64,000 nucleotides of DNA from Larus michahellis (GCF_964199755.1 NC_133906.1:4836001-4900000); one strand, 5' to 3'; counted from the stretch's first letter, positions 12,539-26,194 are shown. The notes: generated from the letters alone by a model not told the origin. A program made the numbers and translations.

Positions 12539-13722
12539 CTTAGGTAGACAAAAAAAAATAATTCAGTCCGTCATTTCAACAGGTAAAAAGTCAGTGATTG
12601 CTCCAGCTGGTGACCATAATATTGGTCATCAAGCAAGACAACACATACACATGTGCTTCTATAGCAGATGCTGCTAGTAATGATTCCTTGTTATATCAGT
12701 TGAGAACTGAGGTGCTCTTTTAAAAGATATTCAGTCTTTATCCAACACTTCAGAGTTTAAGACCCTTACTATGAAACCCAATTACTGTTTGTTTTTTTTA
12801 AGCTTGCACTGAAACTAAAAGGGCATAAATTTGGAGTACTGTGATTTCCATTGATAAATGATCATTTTATTCAAGTATCCTGCTTACTGTGATTAGCCAG
12901 TGTTACACAATAAAGAAACGGAACTCTTTCATACATAAGCAGAGCCAGATATCACATACATGCTGCTTTTTGCTGCCCCAAGATTTTGTCCCCCAGGTAC
13001 AAAAGAAGAATGTAGCTATTTGTCCACGATTGCCAAATATCTAATCAAATGATACATTAGGACTAACGTTGCATAAGTCATACTCCTCCAGAATATGTCA
13101 TGCTTATTGCATATAATTTATGCGTGTACATCTATATGTATATATATGGCATCTTTTCAGTATTGTCTGAGTCTATCCGACACGCTGGGCTCACGGAGCA
13201 TGGCACATGATTTTCATCAGGAAATGGCAGGCAGAAATAATAGAGCTCTACAGCTGTTGGTTAACCCCACATTCATTTTCATCCAAAACTTTAAAAATTA
13301 ATAATTTAGAATTTAAATTCATATGAGTTTTTAACATTCCCGCCTTCTTCCCCGCCCTGCCTTCACAAGGTGGCCTTAGGGACAAATTTTCTACAGTTCA
13401 GTTCTTCAAGACATTCAATTTCCATGTATTGCCAGAACGTTTTTTTTATTTGTATTCCCATTTTTTAATAACAAAACCCGTTATGCAGAATGGCCACAGT
13501 TACTAAGAAAACCTGATGACGGTTTATTCAATAACCCACATCTAAATACTCCAGACCTACTGTAAGATAATCATCACTCATTTACTTCAGACTAAACCTT
13601 TGGATGTGTGAGAGCCTATTTCATTACAGAAGGGGTATCTTGTCTCAGATGTATATGAGAACCCTCAAGACTGCAACTAATATTGAGCTTCAGTTACTCT
13701 AGTTTGCAAGTTTCTGCTTTCA

Positions 13723-14058
<336 letters not shown>

Positions 14059-14389
14059 CTATAAAGAAACAAAAGACTTCTAAAGTTTATAAAGAGATAA
14101 AAAGGTCTTTTTGGTTTTATAAAACTTCATGTATATGAACAACATTCTTACAATTCAGCAAACGAATACAGACTTGTTAAATTCTCTTAGGGCTTGGCCC
14201 TGAAACTATAAATCAGATGTAAGATATGTTGATCCCAGAAGCAGAAAGATAAAACATAAGTAATAAGTGTTTCATATGTATAAAAGTAAGTAAATAACAA
14301 TAGCCTTGTGTGATACATTTACCAGCTATTTTTACATGAGGATTCATATAGATATATGCTTTATGGGTTCTTTGCATGTTAATACACAC

Positions 14390-14476
14390 CTGCGACATGG
14401 AGACAACCTCAAACCATCGTAAAATTCCAGGAAGTTTGTATGCTGTAACAAACGATGTTCTCTCAATCCACATAGA
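14390..14476 (-). CDS. DOCK2: DOCK2 exon, DHR-2 (human residues ~1461-1489)
   Basis: This 87-nt, phase-0 exon encodes [20 protein letters not shown] and WFEVVSMSQ. It is identical to human except Ser for His in EVVHMSQ. The stretch [14 protein letters not shown] is near-invariant in DOCK proteins and helps form the GTPase-binding groove. The acceptor is TTAATAG; the donor is GTGTGT. Confidence 0.97.
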
Positions 14477-15977
14477 CTATTAAAAAAGACAGCAGGGAGA
14501 AAATGATACTTCAGTATTTAAACTTTAATCTTTTCTGCCTTCTGAAACGCCAGAGTAAAAAGAATATAGATGGAAAACATATGCACATTTTTGCATAAAA
14601 AGACACTGCAAAATGAGTCTAGCACAGCAATTTGCACAAATCATTTTTCTGATTTCAGATTAGGTCATCTTCAGGCACTAAGCCTGCACAAAGCAGAGAA
14701 AGAAAATTACCCTTAAATCTTTTAGTATCTATTCCTATTTTTGCCATTACAGAGTGGATGACTGTGACTCAATGACCTACTCTCACCTCTACCCAGATTA
14801 TACTTCCTCCCTCCACTTTTGAAATGGATTTCTGCAATTAAAAGCAGTAATAGCCGTATAATAAATTGCCAGCATTCTTACTTTTTTTTTTCTTTATCCT
14901 CTTCTGAACAAGACTAGCTGGTGGTATTTTAAAATGCCACTAGTTCATTTACCCTACTGCTCCTTATGTTACTAATACCAGCTCATCTACAATGCCAGTA
15001 CTGAGAAACATAATAATGAATGCAATGAAGACATACTCCAGCTATCCCAATTTCCACCTATCTGAAGTAAGTATGTGTATTATCTATTGTCATCAGCAAT
15101 GAAAATATTAATGATTATTTTATGTAAAACCATTTCAAGGTATATTCATAAATGGTTTCAAAACTCTCCGGTTTGCAAAGGAAGCCGGTGTGCATCATGA
15201 GTCTTGATAATACAGCGCAAAGCTGGGATGTCAGGGTAGAGTTTGCATCTGAAGCATTTAATTTGAAAGCAGGTCAGAAGCTCCTTACATGGAACTGTTG
15301 ACACTACTGATCAGCAGGCACATAACTGAAATTGTACATTTTTGAAATAAATGGCTTTTCCTATCAGTATCGCAAGAGCACAGCTGTAGCCATAAAGACT
15401 GGATGGTCTGGTTTTCATGACAAACTATAAAATATCTGATATCTGTAAAATTAAAATATAGAAACTTAACCACATTTTTATTCATGACATTGAAAAATAA
15501 TTTATAGTGTTGCAGATTTCCTAGAATATTTGAACAACGCAGACTATTTCTCAGCATTACACCATTATGCATGGGAATAAAAATGACATAGGGAGCTCTC
15601 GAGTCTGTCAAGATTTCACAGGACTGATGAAAGCAGACAACGCACACCTCTCATTGTCAAGCTGGCAGCTGACAAAAGTGTTGTAAACTACAAGAGGGAA
15701 ACCATTTGATATTTATTTACATGTCATCTTGTTTCATCATGAAAATCTGTACCAGAAAATGCTAGTGCTTCACACATAATGTTTACCTGCAATTGAAAGT
15801 GATGTATCACTAAGTACATAGGAGTAGTGCCGAAACAGAGAAATCTTGCGTTTTTTTGGACCAGATGCTAAAGTTAGGATGTCTGTAATGAGTAATCTGA
15901 AACTATGAAAGATCTAGATCCAAATTCAGTCACAGCTACCAGAACTGAACCCATCACCCCGTCATTCATTTACTTAC

Positions 15978-16062
15978 AGCAAATTCATTTTCAGGGTCAA
16001 CAGATCCTTTTCTGACTGGTCTCGAATAGTGGAACCGGTGCACATTATTGGACTTATAAAAA
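15978..16062 (-). CDS. DOCK2: DOCK2 exon, DHR-2 lobe B (human residues ~1432-1460)
   Basis: This 85-nt exon completes Asn and encodes [20 protein letters not shown] followed by VDPENEFA. Human has [28 protein letters not shown]. The RFHYSRP motif is diagnostic of DOCK-A/B DHR-2. The acceptor is TTTCAG and the donor GTAAGT. Confidence 0.95.
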
Positions 16063-19021
16063 CTGAAAGATTTAAAAAAGACTATTGTAAAATACAGAAT
16101 TGAGAAATTTATGTCTTGTTATCACAGTGAAATATTTCGAGTCAGTTGAGTTTTTAATTAAAAGCAAATTTACTGCTCAGAAAAAAAAGCACTTTACTGA
16201 AAACTTAGGAGACAACTCCTTTATCTATAAATCAGGTTGAACACATAGTATTTTAAAAGTATTAAGCTTCAGCTTGTGACAGGGTATAATTTCCAGGTAT
16301 AAAAACTCCAGAACTTCCAGATTAATCTTAAAACCTAAAGAAGGTGGTGTAGAAAATATTTTTACTTTCCTGTATTCTTGCTGTGGCATGCAAACTGCTC
16401 GCTTGCTTTATTAATGGGGTACAAAAGGAATATATTTTGTTAAAAGTAACTGACTGAACAGAGCAGATATATTCACCTGGACTGAAATACATGGGTTTTT
16501 TCATCCATGGTGCATGCCGAACCCGTGTAACCACGTCTAAAAATTCTGCTCACAATGCAGAACAATAGTTATTCGATAAACTACAGATTTGAAGCCGTTA
16601 ATAACAATTTATTGTGATGGATAAGAAACTGCATATAAACACTTGTAGAGGGGGACATCGATGTAAAGAATCTATTGCAAATTCATGTTGTGGTCTATTC
16701 TATTTGGCTACTGACTCATTCTCAATCACTGTGACCACGTATTTCCACTAAATTAACAACCACTCGGCTTTTTGCACCGCCTAATTTGAAAGAACAGAGA
16801 TTGCCCAATTTTGGCTAAGTATTTTGCTGTCCACAGAAAAATCTCTCCTTTTGGTTTTTAGTTTTTGTTTTAAAGACGAATTAAATTTAAAGCCATGTTC
16901 AGTGAAAGCTAATTTTGCACAGCAAAAAAATATCTCAGAAATACCTTAGAGTAAAACCAAGCCATGCTTTGGAAGCTAGAGAAATAAGTAAATGGCAAGA
17001 CCCGAAACAGTTGAGCTAAGCAAACTTCTGGTTTGTTAGCTCATAGGAACCTATGATTTCTGATCCAAACTACTACGATTATCTTCATCAATAAAGAAAA
17101 GAAAAAGGAAAACAGTGCCATGCTGAGTCAGATCACTTTATGCAGTTCCATCTGAAAGGACAGATATTTTGAAGCTCTTTGATAGAATAAATGCATTGCC
17201 ATCAACTAATGTAACTAAAAATTAAATGCCCAATAAAGTACACTCATAAAAATCTAAGACCAGATGAAATTAGCAGTTTGGTTGAATTCTGCAGCTGAGA
17301 CAATCAATTAAAACGTCTCCCATATGACAAGAGATTGTACTTTCTGTGGTGTGTTTCACTAAATAAAACTGTTAGAAGTTCAAAATGTGGCTGGCACTAC
17401 ACTGAAATCTAGTCAAACAGGACCAGACTTACAAGCTATATTTCAGTTAATGATTTTGAAATGAATTCAAGTTGAAATGAGGACCACAGTTAATTATTTT
17501 TTTATTTATTTTTAATCTTGTAGTACAAGACCTGTGTTTGTATCTGCTTTATTTATTTTGGTGTATGTGGGGGGCAAGTCTTCTTTTTCCACTCTGTATC
17601 AATTGCAATTGATTCTAACCAGAAGGCTGCTGACAAAGGTGACATCTGGTTTGAATCCAGTTGTGGAGCAGTTAGAAATGAACTCATCTCAGCTGACAGC
17701 AAGGAGCCTTCTATCCTTAGTCTCTTTTTGGAAAGTCATAATACAAGTGTTGTTAAAGGCTTTAGTCTGAGTGCTTGTTTGTTTAAGTGAGGAGGCATTG
17801 CAAAGCCTCTCTTACATTAAAAGTGCAGATGCCTCAGTTTACCTGGAGAAAATTTAGCTTAAGATGCCTGTTTAAACCTGTTTCAGTTGGGGAGATGCAG
17901 CCATACCTTGTGCTTTCACGAGGTTCTGACAAGAATAGGCAGAAAATACGGCCTGCCTTAACTGATGGTGCTTATACTTTTTGCTGTCCTTAAGTTACAA
18001 GCTAACAAATACCATCTTGAAATTTTTCATTCAGGTGTTAGTGACAAGCAACAGCTTTTATTGACCATATTTGCAACGTATAAATCACAGAAGGGTTTGA
18101 GTTGGAAGGAACCTTTAAAGATCATCTAGTTCCAACCCCCTGCCCTGGGCAGGGACACCTCCCACCAGACCAAGTTGCCCAAAGCCCCATCCAACCTGGC
18201 CTCGAGCACCGCCAGGGATGGGGCAGCCACAGCTTCTCTGGGCAACCTGGGCCAGGGGCTCACCACCCTCACAGCCAAGAATCTTTTCCTTATATCCAAT
18301 CTAAATCTACCCTCTTTCAGTTTAAAACCATTGCGCCCCATCCTGTCACTACAGGCCTTGGGAAAAAGTCTCTCTTTGTTATAATCCCCTTTTATATACT
18401 GATGGATTTGGAGCCGAAAATCTCACAAGCCTGAAGTCAGCCAGTATTCCAGTAGGTACTGTATGCAGTTTGGGCATCAGCTATTAGAATGAACCATCAC
18501 TTTTCACACATGTAGTCAGAACACTTAATTAGAAGCATGTAATAAATTCAACCTGTTCTACGTTGGGGTAGGAGTTTGGAAATGTTATCCAGTCTGTTCT
18601 TAAAAGACTTTGTACAATTAATTTCCTTTATTCCTTTACAAAATCTGGACCATAGTATCAATGGAAACCACTTTGCCACTATGTGTTTTGCCCTTGGCAA
18701 GGTAAATCATAACAGATTCTGGTGTACCAGAGCCTTCAACTCAACCATTCTCATACTGCCAGTCACTTTAAAAGCCCTCTCACCATCACTTGTTTAAGAA
18801 GCTGCGTTGAAAACTTAATAAGTTGGACCCAAAGCCTGGATTTCGCCTCCCACCCTGTAACCATATGCTTTTTCTTAAGTCGTAGATGACCTAAGTCAGT
18901 AAACTAAGACAATAAAAGCTCTAAGGTTCATGGGCAATTGACTGAGTTCACAAAATAAGGCTGTCAGTTTAGCAGTATGGACTGACTTTCATTATATTAT
19001 CTATTACAGAAATTCACTTAC
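16063..19021 (-). other. DOCK2 intron with one CR1 insertion
   Basis: This 3.0 kb intron lies between the lobe-B exons. It contains the CR1 copy at 18084-18402. The short plus-strand frames at 18102-18434 fall inside that repeat and are not genes. Apart from the repeat, nothing is recognised. Confidence 0.75.
18084..18402 (-). mobile_element. CR1 LINE 3' fragment
   Basis: The plus strand reads the reverse complement of a CR1 3' region: CACAGAAGGGTTTGAGTTGG, then GATCATCTAGTTCCAACC, a GC-rich block with CCTGGGCAGGGACACCTCCC and GGGCAACCTGGGCCAG, and a more diverged end. It is about 320 nt, truncated at its 5' end as usual for CR1, and fairly well preserved. It is the GC-richest stretch of its intron. 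Confidence 0.9.
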
Positions 19022-19103
19022 TTTATAATTTGATCAGGTACTGCCTTATTTTTGAATCTAGGTTGCTCCTCCAGGACTGGTTGCACTGTAAAACACTGGA
19101 TAT
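19022..19103 (-). CDS. DOCK2: DOCK2 exon, DHR-2 (human residues ~1405-1432)
   Basis: This 82-nt exon completes Tyr, then encodes [20 protein letters not shown] and VPDQII, ending with AA of an Asn codon before donor GTAAGT. Human reads VLDEHPRFKNKPVPDQIIN. The acceptor is ATTTCAG. It encodes part of lobe B of DHR-2, which contacts the GTPase. Confidence 0.95.
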
Positions 19104-20796
19104 CTGAAATTGTGAAAGTTAAGGGCATTTTATGAAGTATCAGTATGAAATACTGTAGACTGCAGGGGAAATTTTATTAAAAAAAAAAAAAAGATACTTC
19201 CTGATGAAAAATGTGCAGGGTTCATTTGTGGAGCTTTCTTGGCCAAAAAAGGAAAAATCTGCCAGTAGTAACCAGTGAATATATATTAATATTAATTTTG
19301 AACTGTGTATTTTCATTATTTACTGAGCTTGAATATCTTTAGCTGAATTTATCACACTGAATCATTCATTAAATTTTAAAGCCCAGCTAACTCACAAAAA
19401 TAACATCAACAACATCTGATGTTAGCACTTTCACTATTTAGCTTTCAGCATGCATAATGTCATGATGTTTAGCATTTCATCTTTGAAATCTGTAATTGAG
19501 CAGCCCTTTTACCCAAGATTTCCTTTTTCTATGAAAGTGTTATTTTTTAAGTTGAGTAGTGTATTTGTAACTAAATATATCATATTCTTACATATTTCAG
19601 TGTATTGGAAACTCATGCCCTCTGGTTAGATTCCGCAGCTTTTTCTTAAGTGCCTAAGTGGTGCATATCTCCTGTTAGTTGCAAATAGACTTGAGCAAAT
19701 TCTACTTTGAGAAAGGACTGAAGCATATCATCTCAAAAAAAAAAAAAAATAGTTAAGACACAAGACAGACTTATCAGAGCTTTGCTCTCAAGCTTCATGT
19801 ACTATTTTAGACAAGTCTGTATACTCTGTATACTCTCTGCTTCAGTCCCAACAGTGTGAGAAGAAAGCAGTATTCCTTTTCTCCTCCAGCAGTTCCATCA
19901 GAATAGACTCAAGAGAACATGTGAAATGTTACAATGTTACCTTGATAATTAATAAAGGAAAAGCAACACGTGAAAAAAAGTATCTGATACAATGAGGTGA
20001 TTTCATATCTGCTCAGCCAGTAATGACTTAAATCAGAACATGAAGAAACAGATAATGTGTGCAAGCAACTGTTAGAGAGTACTTCATCAGAAGAATCATT
20101 TAGCACATTCTAAAAGATGGTTAATGATATTTATCAGCTAATTTTCCTAGGAAAACTTCCAAGAGTGACATAAGGCATGTTTGTGTTGCCAAAAAATAAA
20201 GGTGATACCCAAGTGCTGTGCCAGTCAGGAAAATGTTCAAGGAAGACATGAATTTAATATCCAGACACAACAGCTAGGAAGGTGAGGTAATAGACAACTT
20301 GCTGCTTTAAACTTGGCCAATTCAAGTGTTCATCACTGGTTTTGCCATTTGAAGAAAATAAAGGCAAACCATGTATGAACTCAAATGTATTTTCTTCACC
20401 ACAAGGGTTGTCAAGCACTGGAACAGGCCGCCCACAGAAGCGGGGCTGAGTCACCATCCTTGGAGGTATTGAAAAGACGGAGATGTGCCAGTTAGGGACA
20501 TGGTTTCGTGGTGGACTAGGTTTATGTTTGGGCTCAACCTTACGGTCTTTCCCAACCTAAATGATTCTATGATGACTGAAAGAGACACACTTCTTAGAAC
20601 TGTGAGAAAAACAGGAGCAAACACCTTAGGAACAAACCAAAAAAGACATGCAGGACATATAAGTAAAACTGCAAACTGAGCTGCCACATTAATAAACTTT
20701 CAGCCTTTTTCGGAAATGATTGTTCCACATTATTGCAAAAAACAAGGTTTCCCCAACGCGCATTCGTTGTGTAACGTCCCACGTGTTCAAGGATAC
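19104..20796 (-). other. DOCK2 intron with CR1 insertion next to an exon
   Basis: This 1.7 kb intron contains a plus-oriented CR1 fragment (20385-20577) about 220 nt from the weak splice donor of the upstream exon. A-runs occur near 19180 and 19737-19749, and a short repeat of CTGTATACTCT near 19816. Nothing else is recognised. Confidence 0.7.
20385..20577 (+). mobile_element. CR1 LINE 3' fragment
   Basis: The plus strand carries a CR1-like sequence in sense: AAGCACTGGAACAGGCCGCC, CACCATCCTTGGAGGTATTG, then TCTTTCCCAACCTAAATGAT and a terminal TTCTATGATGA close to the usual CR1 3' repeat. It is about 190 nt and 5' truncated. Several CpG-type changes suggest moderate age. Confidence 0.88.
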
Positions 20797-20938
20797 ATTG
20801 ACCAGGAGAGTTTTTGACATCCTCTCCAGGTGCTGAGGTGGTGTTCATCTTCTCTGCGCTGGGAAACTGACTCATCAGCTGTGCCTGGAAATCCTCTCTC
20901 CTCTCATATTCCTTCCCACGATAGATGAATACTTTGTT
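20797..20938 (-). CDS. DOCK2: DOCK2 exon, DHR-2 (human residues ~1358-1405)
   Basis: This 142-nt exon encodes [40 protein letters not shown] and VKNSPGQ, plus the first base of a Tyr codon. Human has [30 protein letters not shown]. The acceptor is TTGCAG. The donor GTATCC is weak, and the frame stays open past it into the intron down to about 20594. That matters if the intron is ever retained. Confidence 0.96.
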
Positions 20939-22832
20939 CTGCAAGGAACATATAGCTCGTTTCTTGGGCTGTATGATGCTGAGGCAGAAGTTATAGATGC
21001 ATGTTTATAAGTACAAAGACACAACGGGGTCTCCAAATTTTGGAATGAGTGTTACTGTTTTCTGAATGTTAATTAACTGTAAAGCAAGACACCATTTTGA
21101 CCAGGTGCTGGAATGCAGCCCTGACTCTCCAGAGACCCTACGTCACGCTGCTGGACAGAAGGAAGATAAACTGGCATCACCACTGAGAATGCTCCTGTAG
21201 AGCACAATAAAACCAGAATGGGAGGTAAAACTAGTGAAATTCCTTTTTTTTCTTGTCTGTCAAGTAAAATGATTTCCTTTCAAATACATTCTGGGTCCAG
21301 GTTTCACATCTTTCTAATACCAACATATAGGTTTCCCCTGCCTGCTCCTTCTCCTTGGTATTATGAAATGTCCTCATTTATGACACAGTCTAACCCCAAA
21401 TGTGGTCACTTGTGGTTCAGTTTGCTTCATTTAGCAGGATACTTCTATAACACCAGAAACAAGAGGTACGTGTCCTTTGGTTTAATATTAGCATATACTT
21501 TCACTATTTTTCCAGTGTTTTCAAGGCAACTTTGGCCCTTAAAACTGGGAAAGAGAGGTCTTTCATTGGTTTTCAAATGTGAGGAGAGCTATTATGTTCA
21601 TTGTAGTATGTAAGAAAAGATATTTTTTTTCTACAAGAAAACATCAAATATTCAGGTTAGTTGTATGCTCTGGAAACGTGCGCTACTGTGCTTAAAAGAA
21701 AGCAATGATCTTTTAAAAAACTAAAGCATAAGCCAGTTGTGCGTGACTTCCTAAGTTTGGCAGGTTTCTTGAAAAAACAGACCCTCTGGATTCTTGATTT
21801 CACACATGGTAGTAAAAAAATGGAGAAAAGTAAAGCAAACGGAGAGACTAGACTCAGTATATAGACGTCCGTTTAATGAAAACAGTTCAAACTTAGCATA
21901 ATTGTCCTAAGATATCAACTAGCCGTTACCATTCAGGAAAAAACTCAAGAGTAACACAAGACAGCTGTTAAGTCTCTCTTTAAGACCTAGTGTAGAGAAA
22001 TTATCAGATGACAACAAAAATGCAACAGTAAATCTCCAGCAGACAGAGTTGTGTATTGTGAGGCCACAGTATGTTCTGCAGGGCATCAGTTCAGAAAGCA
22101 CTGGACAAATTCACCATAGAACGATCCATGAAGGGCTGGAAAACAAAACTGCTACCTTCAAACCGGGAAGCTGCTTATCGGGTAAGTGGGGAATATATAC
22201 CAGGTCAATATTACTACATACCTATTCTGTATTATACTCTTCCCTGCCCTACTTATCTACTATTTCCCACTGTTAAAGACACAGTATTGGGCTATAGAAT
22301 ACATTGGTCTGAAAAATATGCTGTTTCTACATTCGTAGTGTGTTTCAACTGTAGCTGAGAGGCAATATAAATTTGAAAATCTTGTCAATTCTTGACAAGG
22401 TCCGACAAAAACACCAAGCTTATGTGAAACAGAATTTTGGATTTAATTTGAATACAAGTTAGTTAATAACATTCTACTAGTTATCACTAACCTGTGTGGG
22501 GACTCATCTGAGAAATATGTACCATAAGAGCTGCCCATACCAAATGACATCCTATTGCTGCATTTGGCTCATGTATCACCTTCACTACCTGATAGGTCTT
22601 CTAGTTTCCACAATTAAACTGAGAGAAAGAATCAGCATAAAAGCATCTGAAAACATTTCATGTATATTCTTACGAGTAACAATTCAGATTTTGACTACAG
22701 TCCTGCATCCAAGCAAAACTAAATCCTTGGCAAATCTTCGCAGAGACTCACTTGCGTTCGCAGAGCATGCTCGTATTTTTAGAAGCATACGAAAACAGAT
22801 GAAAAAAAAAGTAAGAATTTAAACAGGTTTAC

Positions 22833-22937
22833 CCTTAGAAATGTGGGGAATCCTTGTCCATAATACCCAACAGCAAAATAGTCTGGTTTAGGTCTCAGAA
22901 TTTTCATGATGTTTTCATAGAACTTTGCTTGTTGAAT
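22833..22937 (-). CDS. DOCK2: DOCK2 exon, DHR-2 (human residues ~1323-1357)
   Basis: This 105-nt, phase-0 exon encodes [20 protein letters not shown] followed by [15 protein letters not shown]. The [14 protein letters not shown] motif is highly conserved in DOCK-A/B exchange domains. Human differs at YESIM and FPSFLR. The acceptor is TTTCAG; the donor is GTAAAC. Confidence 0.97.
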
Positions 22938-24039
22938 CTGAAAGCAAAACCAACTGTAATTACTTCTGTTTGATTTTTTTTCAATTTGTTTTTTAACATC
23001 TACAGCAGTACTACACTACATACTACAGCTGTCAGTGGACATGCAAGAGCTATCAATTATCAGCTGATAAGCTACAGCAATAAGCATTAGCATGCACGTG
23101 ACTGCTATGGCACGTTAAATATTGTTTACATTTATATGCAAATATAATAGATAGCTAAATGTGTATGGCTTCAACTTCAATTATTTGACCTCGGAATCAA
23201 GCTTACCCTTAATTTACTAGTGTGAAAAGAAAAAAAGCAAACACCAAAGTCATACTTGGCACTTTACATTTTAAACACTAAACTGATAAGATATTGAAAT
23301 AACACCATTGGAAAAACTCCGTTTCAGGCGTCTCCTGAGGTACGGATCAAGTGAAGCTTTTGCCCTAGTGTCACGCTACGGACATACTCCAAGAACGCTG
23401 GCTTCCAGAAAATAATCCGTGTCATTTAGGTTTACTATTTTTATTTCCCATGTTATATCTATGACGCAACAATGCAACTTAAATGGAATTGGTAAAAATA
23501 TTGTCTTTATCTTTTAGTTTATGACAAAAGCAGAACTGAATGTAAGGAAAAGTAGCCTTCTTTATAGACAACACTGTTCAAGAAAATGATGTTTTGATTC
23601 CTGTGGTTTCTTTATGGAAGTTTCAGGGATATCTATTGAATGAACCTTAAACATTTGTTAAAGATCATGCAAGTGTGGAAAAAAGAAGGTACGTGGGAAG
23701 GGGGTTCTTTTTAGATTAATTCAATTTTAATGAAAACAAGTAATTGAAAATTTAGTCTTCCTTCAAAATCTTACTTCTAGCCTTTGGACCTAGTTCTAAT
23801 TCCTTGTGATATATTACTTCCCCAGTCCCTGATTAGGACAGAATTCTTTAGGCTTGTCAAGATTTGAGTTCCTAAAATTTCAAGAAATTGAAAGAAAAAT
23901 TTCAGGGAAAAAAATGCATCCAGGTGCATTTTCTACCCTATAGCCGAACAAAGGCTTCAAAAACCTGTTCTATTTCTTTTCTATATGGGCTTTAACTTGT
24001 GCTAAGTGAGAACACGTTTATTTCATCTATAGCAGTTTC

Positions 24040-24060
24040 AAAAAAAAAAAAAAAAAAAAA
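24040..24060 (+). repeat. Poly(A) run, 21 nt
   Basis: An uninterrupted run of 21 A lies in an intron. No retrotransposed body or target-site duplication was recognised next to it, so it is listed as a simple repeat. Confidence 0.95.
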
Positions 24061-24266
24061 GCAGATGTCCATGCAACTTGAACAAACAGTTCTTTAGGAA
24101 TCTCTCCTTTACCACAGGATTGTTACAATAAAGCATAGCAACTCTTTGACAAATGAATTAAAAATCAATTTTAGACAACAAGCTCATAAGCAGCTCTATT
24201 TATTGTAGCTCAAAAGTACTTATTTCTGTGACTGAAATAATTTGAAGACCTGTATATAAATCTTAC

Positions 24267-24356
24267 CAGGTTTTGACTTAGAAGTTCATAGTCAAAAACT
24301 TCCTTTTCATATTGCTCTGCAAGTTCTTTGCATAAGGATATGGCTTCTTCCCACAT
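24267..24356 (-). CDS. DOCK2: DOCK2 exon, DHR-2 lobe A (human residues ~1293-1322)
   Basis: This 90-nt, phase-0 exon encodes [20 protein letters not shown] and [10 protein letters not shown]. Human differs only at EMEIFDYE versus EKEVFDYE. Acceptor GTTGCAG and donor GTAAGA flank it. The residues are part of the conserved helical lobe A of the DOCKER domain. Confidence 0.97.
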
Positions 24357-26074
24357 CTGCAACGCAACCACACGTTCCAAAAAGTAAATCCAGTACCAAC
24401 AAATAAGTTTTTAATGCATCACTGTTTTAACTACAGTTTTATTGATTATGCTGTCCTTAAACTGCAGTCATTTATTAATTGCACATTTAGAATGGAAGAC
24501 TCAAGGCAATCATAAACTTTAGGAAAGCAGATTAATTGAAAAAATAAAAGTGCTTTATGGTTCAGTATAGGAAGTAATAAGTAAACGTACTTTATTCTTA
24601 CAGTAAGATAATAAAAAATCACCTAAGCTTTCAGATACATTAGAAAAGAAGAGTCAATCACTAAGGTGCATAACATCCTGAATATACCCCACGCAGAGGA
24701 GCACTGTATGAGGGGACTGACACCTGCCTCTCTAAAATAAACACACTAATTTTTACAAGAAATCCTGAAGCATACATAAACATAGGTGGCCTTGCATATG
24801 GCACCTCTCCTAGTCAGCTAAAAAACTACGAGACTTAAATTGCCACTTGCCAGGAGTAGCAGCTTGTTTCTTCACACACAACTTAATACCTACCTCTGAA
24901 AATTACTGCCAGGAATTACAGAGCTGCATTGGAAAGACGAGGACGGTTTTTCCTCATCTGCTACAGGCACTTAATGAATGCAGCACAAAAGCAGTCTTAA
25001 AGCAGACACTCTCTTGAGGATATTTCTCAAATTCTGTCAGTCACATCTACTCAGAATAAAGGAGGCAAAAGGGGGTTTCTCTACTGATGCGAGGTCACTG
25101 GTGCTCACACGCACTGGGACCATTGTTACATGGTGCCATGTACTTCGGCTGGGGAGTTCTGCGCCTGACAGCTGCAAACCTCCTCTGCTCCCTCCGAGGA
25201 GAACCTGAAGGCTGGGTAGACTGGATTATTCTGATACCGTGGGTGGGGACTGCTACACTCTAGTTCGTTCAGATGCTGACAAAAAACCTGGGAAGTTATA
25301 AATAGCACTGCATTTTCCTGCACGGTGCTGAAACACCAAAAACTTTCTATCTTCTGAATTATGGGAGGGACTCTCATGGGGGAGTTATGCCTCTATTTTG
25401 CAAGAGGCAGTAATGAATTGCCTTCCCCCTTCAAACCTTGAGCTATAGCTCAACAGAACATAATGACTCAAAGGCCTTATTGGGTCATACCATTCATTAT
25501 CCAGCACTGCAGAATTTTTCCCTGCTTTCTAGTCCTTTGCTTTATTCCCAAAAATCTTGCTTCTACTGTCATTGTATTGACAGGCAATTTTATTAACATA
25601 TTTTTTTAAAAAAGCTGAACTACACCGAGGTACTGCACATCAAACTACTACATTTTAACTTTGGGATGCAATTCTCAGACTTCTGTGAAACAAGTATGTC
25701 CATTTTGAACCGACTGGTTTTTGGAAGATAATGACCAAATGGATTAGAAATGCAATCTGTGTAGTCAGTATTCTTTTCCTAGTAAAGGAAAGTACATTGA
25801 ACAATTTTTATTATTTTATTACTGTCTGACAGAGATGTTTGTGACCAGTGTCGACATCAGCCCTCTTTCTTTGTGAATGTGGTTATTGAAAGAATACATT
25901 GATACAGAACAGATATACTCTGTGAATAAGCCTTCAGGCACAATTTTTACTTGACCCACATTCCAAAGAGGATTTCCTATGCAAACGCTTTATACCGAGC
26001 GCCTTCATTAAATACTATTATACAGAGTAACTCAGTAAAAAGATTTGGCAGCAGGAGGAAATCTACAGACCTAC

Positions 26075-26194
26075 CTTTCCTTTGTCAAAGTATTCTATGA
26101 TCTTCTCATACAAATTCTCTTTCAAGTGTCGATAGGTCTGTGAACACTGGAACTCTGTTGACATGACCTGGGGTGCACACTGTTCATCTGACCA
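26075..26194 (-). CDS. DOCK2: DOCK2 exon, DHR-2 lobe A (human residues ~1253-1292)
   Basis: This 120-nt, phase-0 exon encodes [20 protein letters not shown], then [20 protein letters not shown]. The ends match human, but the middle ([17 protein letters not shown] against human MQTGQQHPQTHRQLKET) is the most divergent patch in DHR-2, suggesting a surface loop. The acceptor is TTCTCAG and the donor GTAGGT. Confidence 0.95.

Noticed and set aside
18102..18434. 110-codon plus-strand frame with overlapping frames
   Set aside because: It lies almost entirely inside the CR1 fragment, and the frame is a by-product of the GC-rich repeat.
21218..21613. 131-codon plus-strand frame near the DHR-2 exons
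   Set aside because: Its composition is like translated AT-rich intron and no homologue is recognised. It is opposite to DOCK2 and has no promoter or splice support.
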